Shown: piece after piece, positions 19,017 through 27,408 of the stretch
Layout of the letters: each line of letters begins with the position of its first letter
Numbering within the stretch: the stretch's first letter is position 1
DNA from: Candidatus Aminicenantota bacterium
Lineage (GTDB): Bacteria; Acidobacteriota; Aminicenantia; Aminicenantales; Aminicenantaceae
Length of the DNA: 64,000 nt
NCBI GenBank assembly: GCA_020344415.1
Contig: CP070825.1
Location: 1,727,759-1,791,758, forward strand
Direction of reading: 5' to 3'
Notes under the pieces: model-generated
The model's input: the letters and a program-made list of their open reading frames with translations, nothing else
What the model was told of the DNA's origin: nothing
Database searches by the model: none
Translations under genes and position numbers: made by a program

Positions 19017-19042
19017 AAAAAAAGGGGGCTGCACCTTTTTTT
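19017..19042. repeat. Degenerate palindrome of the dispersed family
   Basis: AAAAAAAGG (19017-19025) and CCTTTTTTT (19034-19042) flank GGGCTGCA. The overall shape A(n)GGGG-ctg-CC T(n) resembles the GGGGACWGTCCCC palindromes. It lies between the divergent promoters of metK and the M16 gene. Confidence 0.5.
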
Positions 19043-19109
19043 TAACACACATCAAAAGTTTTAGCAGATTTGAATTTGCCTTCTTATTTATGTTATTTTT
19101 AAAATGGCT

Positions 19110-20468
19110 ATGGCGGGAATATTAAAAAAGAGATTTGCCGTCCTCAGAAAAACCTTGTTCTTTGCGCTTTCTCTGCTGTTCTTACTAATACCTCCAGCTG
19201 TGAGAACTCAGGAACAAGAAAAAACATTTCTCCCTGTTACACACTTCCAATTAAAAAACGGGCTTCATGTCGTTCTATCTGAAGATTACTCCTTTCCGCT
19301 TGTCTCAGTCGTCGTTGGCTATAATGTTGGCTCCATTAATGAGCAGCCAGGAAAGACAGGTATAGCCTATCTTTTGCAGAACATGATGTTCCAGGGTTCA
19401 AGAAATGTGAGCCGAATGCAACACGTTAGCTTCATCAATAGGGTTGGAGGAGAGCTAAGTGCTCTTACGACTCAAGATAAAACCCTCTTCTACCAGAGAG
19501 TGCCTTCCAACCAGCTTGCTCGGGTACTCTGGCTTGAATCTGACAGGATGAAATTCCTCGAGATTAACGCTTTAAAAGTAGAACAAATCAAGGAGGCTAT
19601 TATCGAAGAAATCCATCAAAGGAAGGCAAATGATCCTTACATGGAAAGTTTCCTTACCTTTGACCAGCTTCTCTATCTTGATCCAGCCTACAGTCATCCT
19701 GTTATCGGATACGAAACAGATATAAGAAATTTAACAGTTGAAGACGTGAGAGATTTTTATTCGACTTTTTATATTCCCAATAATGCGGTACTCTGTGTGG
19801 TCGGCAATATTGATAAAAAGAAAACCGAAGTGGAAATAAGAAAATATTTTGAAACTCTGATAAAAGGAGAAGACATCCTCTCTTTGCCTCCGCCAAAGGC
19901 TCCAATAAAGAAAAGAACCGCGGGACCCCTTCAAGAACTTCTCGCATCAGCACCAGGTTTTCATCTGGGTTATAGGATAGCTTCTCCTATGTCAGATGAT
20001 TTCTATCCGTTGAAGATTATCGAGTACATACTTTTGCGAGGCCAGACTTCTCTCCTTTACAGAAGATTATTTAAAAGAGAGGTAATTGCTATTCAACTGA
20101 ACGGAAACATAGAAACGAGGAAAAACCAAGCCACTTTGCGAATGTTTGTCATTAACAGCAATCAATTACTCGTGGAGAGAAGCCAAAAGGCCATTTTTTC
20201 AGAAATAAACAGGCTTAAATCAAGGCTATTACCTGAAAAAGAACTCAGAAGAGCAAAAAATATGTTTAAAATCGATTATATAAGCCAATTCGCTACTTCC
20301 CTCAGCAAAGCTCTCTTTCTCAACGAGACTTTTCTTTCAAAACGAAGCTTGGATGGCTTGTCTGGGGAACTCGAGAAGTATCTTTCGGTTACACCTCATG
20401 ATATTCTTCGTATATCCAAAAAGTACTTCACTCAAGAAAATATTCTTCTCAATATAAAAATAAAATGA
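19110..20468 (+). CDS. M16-family (insulinase-like) protein lacking the HxxEH zinc motif, subunit 1
   Basis: An exported protein with the two-lobed M16 fold (LKNGLHVVLSEDYSFPLVSV; GRGQTSLLYRRLF-like second half). Active M16 peptidases have HxxEH in a GLAHxxEHMxF segment; here it reads GIAYLLQNMMF, so the three key residues are Y, Q and N. The distal glutamate region (EAIIEEIHQRK) is still recognisable. A signal peptide covers about the first 35 residues. Two in-frame ATGs exist (19104 and 19110); a weak promoter TTGAAT-18-TATTTT (19070-19099) would start transcription so close that the second ATG is the safer choice. It overlaps the next gene by ATGA. Likely role: non-catalytic half of an M16 heterodimer, or a binding protein. 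Confidence 0.82.
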   Translation: MAGILKKRFAVLRKTLFFALSLLFLLIPPAVRTQEQEKTFLPVTHFQLKNGLHVVLSEDYSFPLVSVVVGYNVGSINEQPGKTGIAYLLQNMMFQGSRNVSRMQHVSFINRVGGELSALTTQDKTLFYQRVPSNQLARVLWLESDRMKFLEINALKVEQIKEAIIEEIHQRKANDPYMESFLTFDQLLYLDPAYSHPVIGYETDIRNLTVEDVRDFYSTFYIPNNAVLCVVGNIDKKKTEVEIRKYFETLIKGEDILSLPPPKAPIKKRTAGPLQELLASAPGFHLGYRIASPMSDDFYPLKIIEYILLRGQTSLLYRRLFKREVIAIQLNGNIETRKNQATLRMFVINSNQLLVERSQKAIFSEINRLKSRLLPEKELRRAKNMFKIDYISQFATSLSKALFLNETFLSKRSLDGLSGELEKYLSVTPHDILRISKKYFTQENILLNIKIK

Positions 20469-21937
20469 AGGCGAACTCAAAATACCAAATTAATATCAGG
20501 GGGTGCATTCTCTTCCTCCTCCCTCTGATTGTAATGACATCTTCTCTTTTGTCCCAGGAAAGATTCCGAAAAGCACCTCCCAATCCTGAACCTCTTGCTG
20601 AGCTTATTCTCCCGGAGATAGAATCCCACACTCTTTCAAACGGCCTTTCACTCTCCGTAATCCATCAGGAGAATGTTCCAACTATAGGATTGAAGCTGAT
20701 CATCTTAACAGGAGAGAGCTCCTCGCCAGATGACCTGCCAGGCTCAGCAAGTCTTACGGCCAATATGCTAAGCCGCGGAGCTTCTACCTTATCTGGATCT
20801 GATATCGAGGAAAGGATAGAATCCATTGGAGGAACCTTCTCAACTTCCATCCATGCAGACCACACAATATTCACTTTCACTTTTCTTGAGGAATATTTAG
20901 ATGTAGCTCTTGATATTCTAAGCAAAATGATTCTCCGGCCCACTTTCACAAGGACTGAAATTTCTTACGCTAAAAGAGCCATGTACTATGACATGGTAGG
21001 GAAAATATCAGATCCAGAATTCATCGCCAAAAGACATCTTTTCCGACTTCTCTTCAAGGATCACCCATACGAAAAAAGCGCCTATAATGAAGATGTCATA
21101 AGAAATATTCGCCAGAAGGACCTTCTTGATTTCTTCGATGAACACTATAGACCGAATAATGCTATGCTTATCTTAACGGGGAATCTAAACCTGTCAACAG
21201 CGTCAAGAAAAGTCAGCAGTTATCTAAACACTTGGGAGAGAAAAAACCTGAATTCTTCCTTCATCCCTCCTCCTGAACCATATAGCGAGAAGAAAATTTG
21301 CTTTATTGACCTTCCTAAAGTCAAGGATGCCACGATTTATATGGGGAATATTGTCCTAGCCCCCCGCAGCCCGGATTTCCTTCCTTTTCTAGTGATGAAC
21401 CAGGTCCTTGGTGGAGCACATAACAGTCGTCTATTCATGAACCTGAGAGAGTCAAAGGGATATGCTTATTTCGCCTTTAGCAACGTTGAATTCTTTAAGA
21501 GATTCGGAGTTTTCTTAATGAGGGCAAAGGTAAGACCTGATGTCATTCGGGATTCTATTGAAGAAACCTTTAAGGAAATCGAAAACATCGCAAAAACGAG
21601 AATTCCCAGCAACGAGCTTGAACAAGCAAAATCCTACTTGATAGGGAATTTCCCTCTTAAAATCGAAATTCTAGAAGAGCTTTCATCTAGAGTTTCTGAA
21701 ATCAAGGTTTTCAATCTTGGAGAAGAGCACTGGAGTAAATATTACGAGAACATCATGTTCATCAACTCAAAAAAAGTCTTCGAAACAGCCCAGAAATATC
21801 CTCTTCTTACTTCTGTGGTTGTCATTGTCGGAGACAAAGATGTTATGCTCGATTATGTTTTGGAGTTCGATGAGGTCGACATGTATGACATTAAAGGAAA
21901 CTTATTGCAGAGTTTTAAGAAAGGAGATATCGAATGA
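20465..21937 (+). CDS. M16-family protein lacking the zinc motif, subunit 2
   Basis: A 490-residue exported M16-fold protein (signal peptide about 1-30). In bacterial M16 pairs one subunit carries the zinc site and the partner does not. The equivalent position here reads LPGSASLTANMLSRG, without His or Glu, as expected for the non-catalytic partner. Since subunit 1 has also lost the site, the pair has no recognisable catalytic centre. The second lobe is well kept (NQVLGGAHNSRLFMNLRESKGYAY, the glycine-rich and RxxxGxxY region that binds substrate in the active pairs). ATGA overlaps join it to both neighbours, the second being FTCD. Confidence 0.82.
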   Translation: MKANSKYQINIRGCILFLLPLIVMTSSLLSQERFRKAPPNPEPLAELILPEIESHTLSNGLSLSVIHQENVPTIGLKLIILTGESSSPDDLPGSASLTANMLSRGASTLSGSDIEERIESIGGTFSTSIHADHTIFTFTFLEEYLDVALDILSKMILRPTFTRTEISYAKRAMYYDMVGKISDPEFIAKRHLFRLLFKDHPYEKSAYNEDVIRNIRQKDLLDFFDEHYRPNNAMLILTGNLNLSTASRKVSSYLNTWERKNLNSSFIPPPEPYSEKKICFIDLPKVKDATIYMGNIVLAPRSPDFLPFLVMNQVLGGAHNSRLFMNLRESKGYAYFAFSNVEFFKRFGVFLMRAKVRPDVIRDSIEETFKEIENIAKTRIPSNELEQAKSYLIGNFPLKIEILEELSSRVSEIKVFNLGEEHWSKYYENIMFINSKKVFETAQKYPLLTSVVVIVGDKDVMLDYVLEFDEVDMYDIKGNLLQSFKKGDIE

Positions 21938-23604
21938 AGCTTGTGGAATGTGTTCCCAATTTTAGTGAAGGCAGAGACAAAGAAAAGATCAACACGATTA
22001 CCAAGGAGATTAAAGCCACTCCTCATGTCGAGCTTCTCGACGTAGATCCCGGAGAATCGACAAATCGGACGGTTGTCACCTTTATTGGCACTCCTGAGGG
22101 AGCAAAGGAGGCTGCCTTCAAAGCGATAAAGAAAGCAGCTGAAGTCATCGACATGAGCAAGCACACAGGTGCCCACAGTCGAATCGGGGCCACGGATGTC
22201 TGCCCCTTTGTCCCGGTCACCGGAGTAACCATGCAAGATTGCGTTCAGCTTGCCCATGAATTGGGAGAAAGAGTAGCCAAAGAGCTTAAGATCCCAGTTT
22301 ACCTGTATGAAGAAGCTGCCCAAAAGCCAGACAGAAAGAACCTGGCGACTATCCGCATTGGAGAATACGAGGGCTTACAAGAAAAATTAAAAGATCCAGA
22401 ATGGGCGCCTGATTATGGCGAGCCAGTTTTCAATCCAAAAGCAGGCGCCACCGTGATTGGAGCAAGAGAATTCTTGATTGCATATAATATTAATTTAAAC
22501 ACCCGAGACCGAAAACTTGCTCAAGAGATTGCACTGAATATAAGAGAGAAGGGGCGGGCAAAGAGAGATGATGAGGGAAAAATTATAAGAGACGCAGAAG
22601 GAAAAGCCATCAAGATTCCAGGCAAATTTAAGGAAGTTAAAGCCGTGGGGTGGTATATCGAAGATTATGAGATAGCTCAGATTTCAATTAATTTCACAAA
22701 CTATAAAATATCTCCACCACACCTCGTTTTCGATGAAGTGATCAAAGAAGCAGAAAAAATTGGATTGCGGGTTACAGGGAGCGAACTGGTGGGCTTGATC
22801 CCCAAAGAAGCTATGCTCATGGCAGGAAGATATTATCTTGAAAAACAAGGAAAAAGCCCTGGAGTGCCTGAAGAAGAGCTCATAAAAGTCGCAGTTTCTT
22901 CCCTCGGTTTAGAGGATGTTGCGCCCTTTGATCATGAGAAGAAAATAATCGAATATCAGTTTAAAGATATAGAGGAATCTCTAATCGATTTAAACCTCCG
23001 TGAATTTGCCAATGAACTTTCGATGGACTCTCCTGCTCCAGGTGGCGGAAGCACTGCTGCCCTATGTGGTGCCTTATCATCTTCTCTTTCTTCTATGGTT
23101 TCTAATTTAACTGTCGGCAAGAAAGAATATGAAAGCGTTCAAGATGATGTGAAAAAGATAGCTCTCAAGGCACAGCATCTAAAAGATGAATTTCTTAGGG
23201 CAGTCGATTTAGATACTATGGCCTTTAACAAACTTATGGATGCATACAGACTGCCAAAAAAAACAGATGAACAGAAAGAAGAAAAGGAGCAAGCAGTGGA
23301 AGAAGCATTGAAAGAGGCAACTCTGGTTCCTTTCGAAGTCCTTGAAAAGAGCATTGAAGCTTTAGAGCTGGCAAAAGAGATCGCTTTAAAAGGAAATCAA
23401 AACTCGCTGAGTGATGCGGGAGTAGCGGGTCTCACGGCTCAAACATCTGCTGAAGGCGCTTATTACAATGTTAAGATAAACCTGCCCGACATCCAAGACA
23501 AGGGATTTAAATCTAAAATAAATAGAAAAGCTGCTGCCCTGAGGAAAAAAGCGCAGAAATTCGGGAATGAACTGAGAGAAATCATCGAGAAAGGACTAAA
23601 ATAA
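21934..23604 (+). CDS. Bifunctional glutamate formimidoyltransferase / formimidoyl-THF cyclodeaminase
   Basis: Histidine-degradation and folate enzyme: moves the formimino group from formiminoglutamate to tetrahydrofolate, then releases ammonia to give methenyl-THF. The 556-residue protein has an N-terminal FTCD transferase (about 1-300; start LVECVPNFSEGRD, and MSKHTGAHSRIGATDVCPFVP with the catalytic histidine) and a C-terminal cyclodeaminase (about 350-556; LSMDSPAPGGGSTAALCGALSSSL). Vertebrates have this fusion; many bacteria use separate proteins, but fused forms are known in several phyla. A charged linker around 205-235 is low complexity. Ribosome-binding site AAGGAGATATCGA lies inside the preceding gene; ATGA overlap. 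Other hut genes are not in the window. Confidence 0.93.
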   Translation: MKLVECVPNFSEGRDKEKINTITKEIKATPHVELLDVDPGESTNRTVVTFIGTPEGAKEAAFKAIKKAAEVIDMSKHTGAHSRIGATDVCPFVPVTGVTMQDCVQLAHELGERVAKELKIPVYLYEEAAQKPDRKNLATIRIGEYEGLQEKLKDPEWAPDYGEPVFNPKAGATVIGAREFLIAYNINLNTRDRKLAQEIALNIREKGRAKRDDEGKIIRDAEGKAIKIPGKFKEVKAVGWYIEDYEIAQISINFTNYKISPPHLVFDEVIKEAEKIGLRVTGSELVGLIPKEAMLMAGRYYLEKQGKSPGVPEEELIKVAVSSLGLEDVAPFDHEKKIIEYQFKDIEESLIDLNLREFANELSMDSPAPGGGSTAALCGALSSSLSSMVSNLTVGKKEYESVQDDVKKIALKAQHLKDEFLRAVDLDTMAFNKLMDAYRLPKKTDEQKEEKEQAVEEALKEATLVPFEVLEKSIEALELAKEIALKGNQNSLSDAGVAGLTAQTSAEGAYYNVKINLPDIQDKGFKSKINRKAAALRKKAQKFGNELREIIEKGLK

Positions 23605-23624
23605 AAAACCTGACCCCAATTTTT
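23603..23624. repeat. Solo end of the dispersed repeat
   Basis: AAAAAACCTGACCCCAATTTTT lies in the 26-bp gap between convergent stops (23604 and 23631). The CCTGACCCC core matches the right ends at 24533-24558, 36770-36795 and 42454-42476. No partner end is visible. Confidence 0.5.
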
Positions 23625-23630
23625 GGTTAT

Positions 23631-24437
23631 TTATTTGATGACTATTTTTTTTAAAAGAAAAGAAAAACCGAAAAAGAAAAAAGAAAGGATCACAATAGCC
23701 CCAGAGGCAGGAAAATCAAAATAGTAAGCTAATAAAAGCCCAAAAACTACAGAAAGAAAGGCTACAACAGAAGAGAGAAAGATAGCCTGTTTAAAATTGG
23801 TGGCGAGCTGTAAGCCAGCCGCAGCTGGAATGACCACCAAGGCTGACACTAAAAGAATCCCTACTACTTTCATTCCTAGGACGATTGTCACAGCAGTTAG
23901 AATTGTTAAGACAACATCGAGGCGGCTAACCTTAATTCCTGATGCCTTTGCAGCTTCACGATCAAATGTCACATACATAAATTTGTGATAATTCAATATA
24001 ACAATCAACACAACTATCACAGCCAAAGCAACAGAAAGCCAGACCTCAGCGGTATCTATAGCCAAGATTTCACCGAAAAGGTAGGCGAATAAATCCACGT
24101 TAAAGCCTTGGGCGAGTGTGACCAATAATATCCCAAAGGCAAAACCCACACTACTAAAAATGGCTATAGCCGTATCTCCGTACAGACCTGCTTTTTCTTT
24201 CAGTTTCATGATCCCTAGAGCTGCTAAGACTGCTATGGCCAAGGCCATGACTAAGGGCATGATATTCAGCAAAAGTCCCAGAGCAATTCCCGCAAAGGTA
24301 ACATGAGCTAAACCATGGCCGATCATTGCATCGCGTCTGAGGATAAGAAACACTCCTAAGAGGGCACAGGCGATGGCGACAAAGATCCCTGCGAGGAGTG
24401 CTCGCTGGAGGAATCCGTAGCTAAGAAAAGCTTCCAT
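23631..24437 (-). CDS. znuB: Metal ABC transporter permease (ZnuB/MntB-type)
   Basis: Inner-membrane permease of a zinc/manganese-type ABC importer. The 268-residue protein has eight to nine hydrophobic segments and the family's GDAMIGHGLAHVTFAGIALG-like region (here RRDAMIGHGLAHVTFAG) and the late VGILLVSALVVIPAAAG motif. It is the last gene of the operon, separated from the ATPase gene by a repeat at 24450-24558 whose edge is 12 bp upstream of the start; no ribosome-binding site is apparent before the ATG, perhaps a consequence of that insertion. Zn rather than Mn is inferred from the His-rich binding protein upstream. Confidence 0.9.
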   Translation of the reverse strand: MEAFLSYGFLQRALLAGIFVAIACALLGVFLILRRDAMIGHGLAHVTFAGIALGLLLNIMPLVMALAIAVLAALGIMKLKEKAGLYGDTAIAIFSSVGFAFGILLVTLAQGFNVDLFAYLFGEILAIDTAEVWLSVALAVIVVLIVILNYHKFMYVTFDREAAKASGIKVSRLDVVLTILTAVTIVLGMKVVGILLVSALVVIPAAAGLQLATNFKQAIFLSSVVAFLSVVFGLLLAYYFDFPASGAIVILSFFFFGFSFLLKKIVIK

Positions 24438-24449
24438 TTTATTAATCGT

Positions 24450-24558
24450 GGCCAGGTCTTGGTTTTTGACTTTGATTTCTTGATTCAGTCATATTTTTAA
24501 TTAACACTGTATGAAGATTCAAGATAAAACAAAAAGGCAAAAAACAAGACCTGACCCC
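24450..24558. repeat. Dispersed palindromic repeat inserted between znuC and znuB
   Basis: Left end GGCCAGGTCTTGGTTTTTGAC (starting 24450) is inverted relative to the right end AGGCAAAAAACAAGACCTGACC at 24535-24556. The arms agree over about 20 bp with few mismatches. No ORF and no clear central hairpin. It nearly fills the gap between the two genes. Confidence 0.75.
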
Positions 24559-24565
24559 ATCAACT

Positions 24566-25333
24566 TTAATGGCGATGGGAGATCATGTGGTGCCCATCGG
24601 CAAGAATCTCTTTGAAGGCCTCAGAGCGGCAGAACTCAGCATGAGAACCATGATAGACAAGTTTCTGGTTAAGACAGGCAACCTGTGTCACATGCCTGTT
24701 GACAACACCAAAATCATGTGTAATTAGAACTATAGTAATCCTTTCTCGTTTATTAAGATTATCGAGCATATCATAAAAATGCCCTTGAGTTTCAGCATCC
24801 ACTCCTGTAGTTGGCTCATCGAGGAAGAGAATCTCTGGCTGATTGACTATTGCTCTAGCTATAAAAATGCGCTGCTGCTGTCCACCGGAGAGGCTTCCTA
24901 TTCGACGATTTTTGAAAGGCTCCATGCCTACATGAGATAATGCCTTCTGAATAGAAAGCTCCTCTTCCTTTCTTGTAAGCCCTGGGAGCCGCCTGCCTGA
25001 AATGAGTCCCATATGCACTACTTCTTTGGCCGACACCGGGAAAAAGGGATCAATATGGGTGGCCTTTTGAGGGACATAGCCCAACTTTTGCCAATCAGTA
25101 AACTCCTCGATGGGCTTTCCGATAATTCGAATCTCACCTTGAGCAGGCCTCAATAGTCCAAGGATTATCTTAACTAGAGTTGTTTTTCCTGAGCCATTAG
25201 GCCCTATTACAGCTAAAAAATCCCCTGAATTGATGGAAAATGTCACACCGGTCAAAACATCCGTGTATCCATAGCGAAAGGAAATATCCTGAACAGTGAT
25301 CAATTCATTAGGCTTATTTGCAGATGAGTCCAT
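24566..25333 (-). CDS. znuC: Metal ABC transporter ATP-binding protein (ZnuC-type)
   Basis: The 255-residue ATPase of the importer: Walker A GPNGSGKTTL, signature LSGGQQQR, Walker B ILFLDEPTTG and the switch histidine in VLITHDFG. The C-terminus ends in a His-containing tail (ADGHHMISHRH), common in metal-ion ATPases. The start overlaps the znuA stop by 20 nt. Family as a whole includes Zn, Mn and Fe transporters. Confidence 0.92.
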   Translation of the reverse strand: MDSSANKPNELITVQDISFRYGYTDVLTGVTFSINSGDFLAVIGPNGSGKTTLVKIILGLLRPAQGEIRIIGKPIEEFTDWQKLGYVPQKATHIDPFFPVSAKEVVHMGLISGRRLPGLTRKEEELSIQKALSHVGMEPFKNRRIGSLSGGQQQRIFIARAIVNQPEILFLDEPTTGVDAETQGHFYDMLDNLNKRERITIVLITHDFGVVNRHVTQVACLNQKLVYHGSHAEFCRSEAFKEILADGHHMISHRH

Positions 25334-26282
25334 GTTTTAGGCTCTCCAAATTCTTTTCCATTATATCAAAAAATGTCACACCCGACCTCAATTGCTCTTT
25401 GGACAAGTTTGCGCCAGGATTTAAGACAAGGATTCGAGCGCCAATCTCCTCTGAAATGACTCTGGTTAAATCATCACTTACGGCAATCTCAAAGTAAATT
25501 GTTTTTATCTTATGCTCTTTGGCCTCTTCTATAACCTCAATAAGCTGTTTTGCTGTCGGTTTAGAATCTGGACTCAATCCATAAAGGGAAATCTGATGCA
25601 GATTATATCTTCTCGCCAGGTAACCAAATGCCGCATGACCACCAATTATAAAAGTCCTATGGACACAGCTCCGTAGCCCCTCTCTGTATTTTATGTCCAA
25701 CTTCTGGAGTTTTTCCTTATATATGCCTGCATTCCTTTTGAAAATCGATGAACCTTCAGGATGCACTTCAGAGAGAACCGCAGTGATCTTATCAATTATT
25801 ATCTGGTCAATCTCAAAGTCCAGCCAGATATGAGGATCCACAGCTTCATGTTCATCAGCATGTTGATGTCTATGCGATTCCTCTTCCATCAAGGATATAC
25901 CTTGGCTGGCTTCCAGTATTCTCAGTTTCGGATTTTTTACACTTCTTAAAATACCGTGGAGCCAAGGCTCTAGATCTCGACCGATATATATAAAAATATC
26001 AGCAGATGAAATTCTAACGATATCGCTCGGCCTGGGCTTCCAGGTATGGATCTCTGCGCCAGGAGGAAGAAGCAGGCTAACCTCCCCTCTATCTCCGCAG
26101 ACAGCCTCTGCGAACTCTTTTAGGGGGAAAACACTTGTTACAATATTTATCTCGTCTGAAGCACTTAAATTCGACGATTGAAAAACCAAAAGGCTTAAAA
26201 CCAAAACTAGAATCAGAGATAATCGATTCAGTGGCCTTTTCCTTTTATTTTGATTGCAAAAAAAATGCGCCCTCTTGATCAT
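25314..26282 (-). CDS. znuA: Zinc-type periplasmic binding protein (ZnuA, cluster A-I)
   Basis: Captures the metal in the periplasm for the ZnuBC importer. Start chosen at 26282 because its ATG overlaps the preceding stop (ATGA) and is followed by a signal peptide (hydrophobic stretch LSLILVLVLSLLVF); the frame is open further upstream but that part lies inside the GT2 gene. The 322-residue protein has the metal histidines in EIHTWKP, DPHIWLD and GGHAAFGY, plus the His-rich loop HRHQHADEHEAVDPH (between strands near the metal site) typical of zinc rather than manganese binders. Confidence 0.92.
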   Translation of the reverse strand: MIKRAHFFCNQNKRKRPLNRLSLILVLVLSLLVFQSSNLSASDEINIVTSVFPLKEFAEAVCGDRGEVSLLLPPGAEIHTWKPRPSDIVRISSADIFIYIGRDLEPWLHGILRSVKNPKLRILEASQGISLMEEESHRHQHADEHEAVDPHIWLDFEIDQIIIDKITAVLSEVHPEGSSIFKRNAGIYKEKLQKLDIKYREGLRSCVHRTFIIGGHAAFGYLARRYNLHQISLYGLSPDSKPTAKQLIEVIEEAKEHKIKTIYFEIAVSDDLTRVISEEIGARILVLNPGANLSKEQLRSGVTFFDIMEKNLESLKHGLICK

Positions 26283-27403
26283 TCTATGGGATAGAGCCTT
26301 TCTTTCCACTCGATCTTCTTCTTGAAAACAGAGATACGAAAAGAATTCAGAAGAATTAAGAGGGCTAATGCGACGCCAAAAGGATGGAGTAGGCCATAGA
26401 TAAAGCTGGTCTGAAACCTTATAGATAGGATAATTTTTAAGAGAGAAATAGTCGCCACCTGTATAAGAGGCACTGTTAAGCTCTGGTGCGATTCCCAAGC
26501 TTCCCAGAGAGATAGATAAGGGAATATGAAAAGAAAATAGCAGGCTAAGAGAAGAGCAAAAAGATAATGCGGGGCACTCCCTATGGCTTCATACACATTT
26601 TTTGAAAATCCGTACCACAGTTCTCTAAAGCATGTGTAAAACCTCACATTCATAACCTTAGTGCCATCCACGGCGGAAATTTTTCCTCTATGCTCCTTAA
26701 CCTTTCGAGCTAGAGCAAAATCATCGACGATTGCCACCTTTATAGACTCATGGCCTCCAAAGGAAAAATAAAAATCTCCCTTAATAAAAAGGAATGGTCC
26801 TATGCCAAAGGCAAGGTGTGAGTTTCCAGAGTAATTAACCAGCCGTGAAGGAAGAAGAGCAAAAAAGGTTAAATGAATGATCGGGTAAAAAAGTTTTTCC
26901 GACCAGGTCTTCGCAGCAAGGCCTGGAACATAGGTCACAAAAACCGATTTTCTTTTTTGAGCTACAGCGAAGGCCAGAGAAACAGACTGAGGCTTATGGG
27001 TTGTATCTGCATCTGTGAACAGAAACCATTCTCCTTGAGCTACCTGAGAAAGCTGGTGGCAAGCCCAATTTTTTCCGTTCCATCCCGGGGGAAGCTCCTT
27101 GCCCTTGATAATCTTCAGCCTCTTATGTTTATGGGAAAGCTCTTCAACGATCTCAAAGGTTCTGTCGCGTGAGTTGTCGTCAAGGACAATGATTTCAAGA
27201 TGAGGGTATTCGGATTGAAGCAGAGTAGCCACACAATTTTCAATATTCTTCTCTTCATTTCTCGCAGGAATCAATATCGAGATCAGGGGCAAGGGCTCTT
27301 TAAGCTTGACCCCTTCCTGCTTTTTAATCCTCTTAACATTCTGGAGCAAATTTATAAGAAAAAGAACCAGGAAGAAGCAAATACCTATCTGAAGAAATTC
27401 CAT
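26279..27403 (-). CDS. Membrane-anchored family 2 glycosyltransferase
   Basis: A 374-residue GT2 enzyme: N-terminal membrane helix (EFLQIGICFFLVLFLINLL), catalytic core with PARNEEKNIENC, LDDNSRDRT and the metal-binding DADTT (TDAD), then acceptor region KVAIVDDFALARKVK and three to four C-terminal membrane helices. The closest well-known types are CrtQ-like (carotenoid acid) and hopanoid-associated HpnB-like transferases. Donor and acceptor cannot be read. The ATG at 27403 behind GTAGAGGTA is preferred to the TTG at 27415, which overlaps the upstream plsY-like gene further. Its stop overlaps the znuA start. Confidence 0.85.
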   Translation of the reverse strand: MEFLQIGICFFLVLFLINLLQNVKRIKKQEGVKLKEPLPLISILIPARNEEKNIENCVATLLQSEYPHLEIIVLDDNSRDRTFEIVEELSHKHKRLKIIKGKELPPGWNGKNWACHQLSQVAQGEWFLFTDADTTHKPQSVSLAFAVAQKRKSVFVTYVPGLAAKTWSEKLFYPIIHLTFFALLPSRLVNYSGNSHLAFGIGPFLFIKGDFYFSFGGHESIKVAIVDDFALARKVKEHRGKISAVDGTKVMNVRFYTCFRELWYGFSKNVYEAIGSAPHYLFALLLACYFLFIFPYLSLWEAWESHQSLTVPLIQVATISLLKIILSIRFQTSFIYGLLHPFGVALALLILLNSFRISVFKKKIEWKERLYPIE

Positions 27404-27408
27404 TACCT

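Noticed and set aside
18941-19103. Possible SAM riboswitch ahead of metK
   Set aside because: Predicted leader is about 40 nt and contains no SAM-I/II-like stems.
21853-22323. Open frame of 156 codons on the minus strand
   Set aside because: Antisense to the M16 and FTCD genes, no start signal or family.
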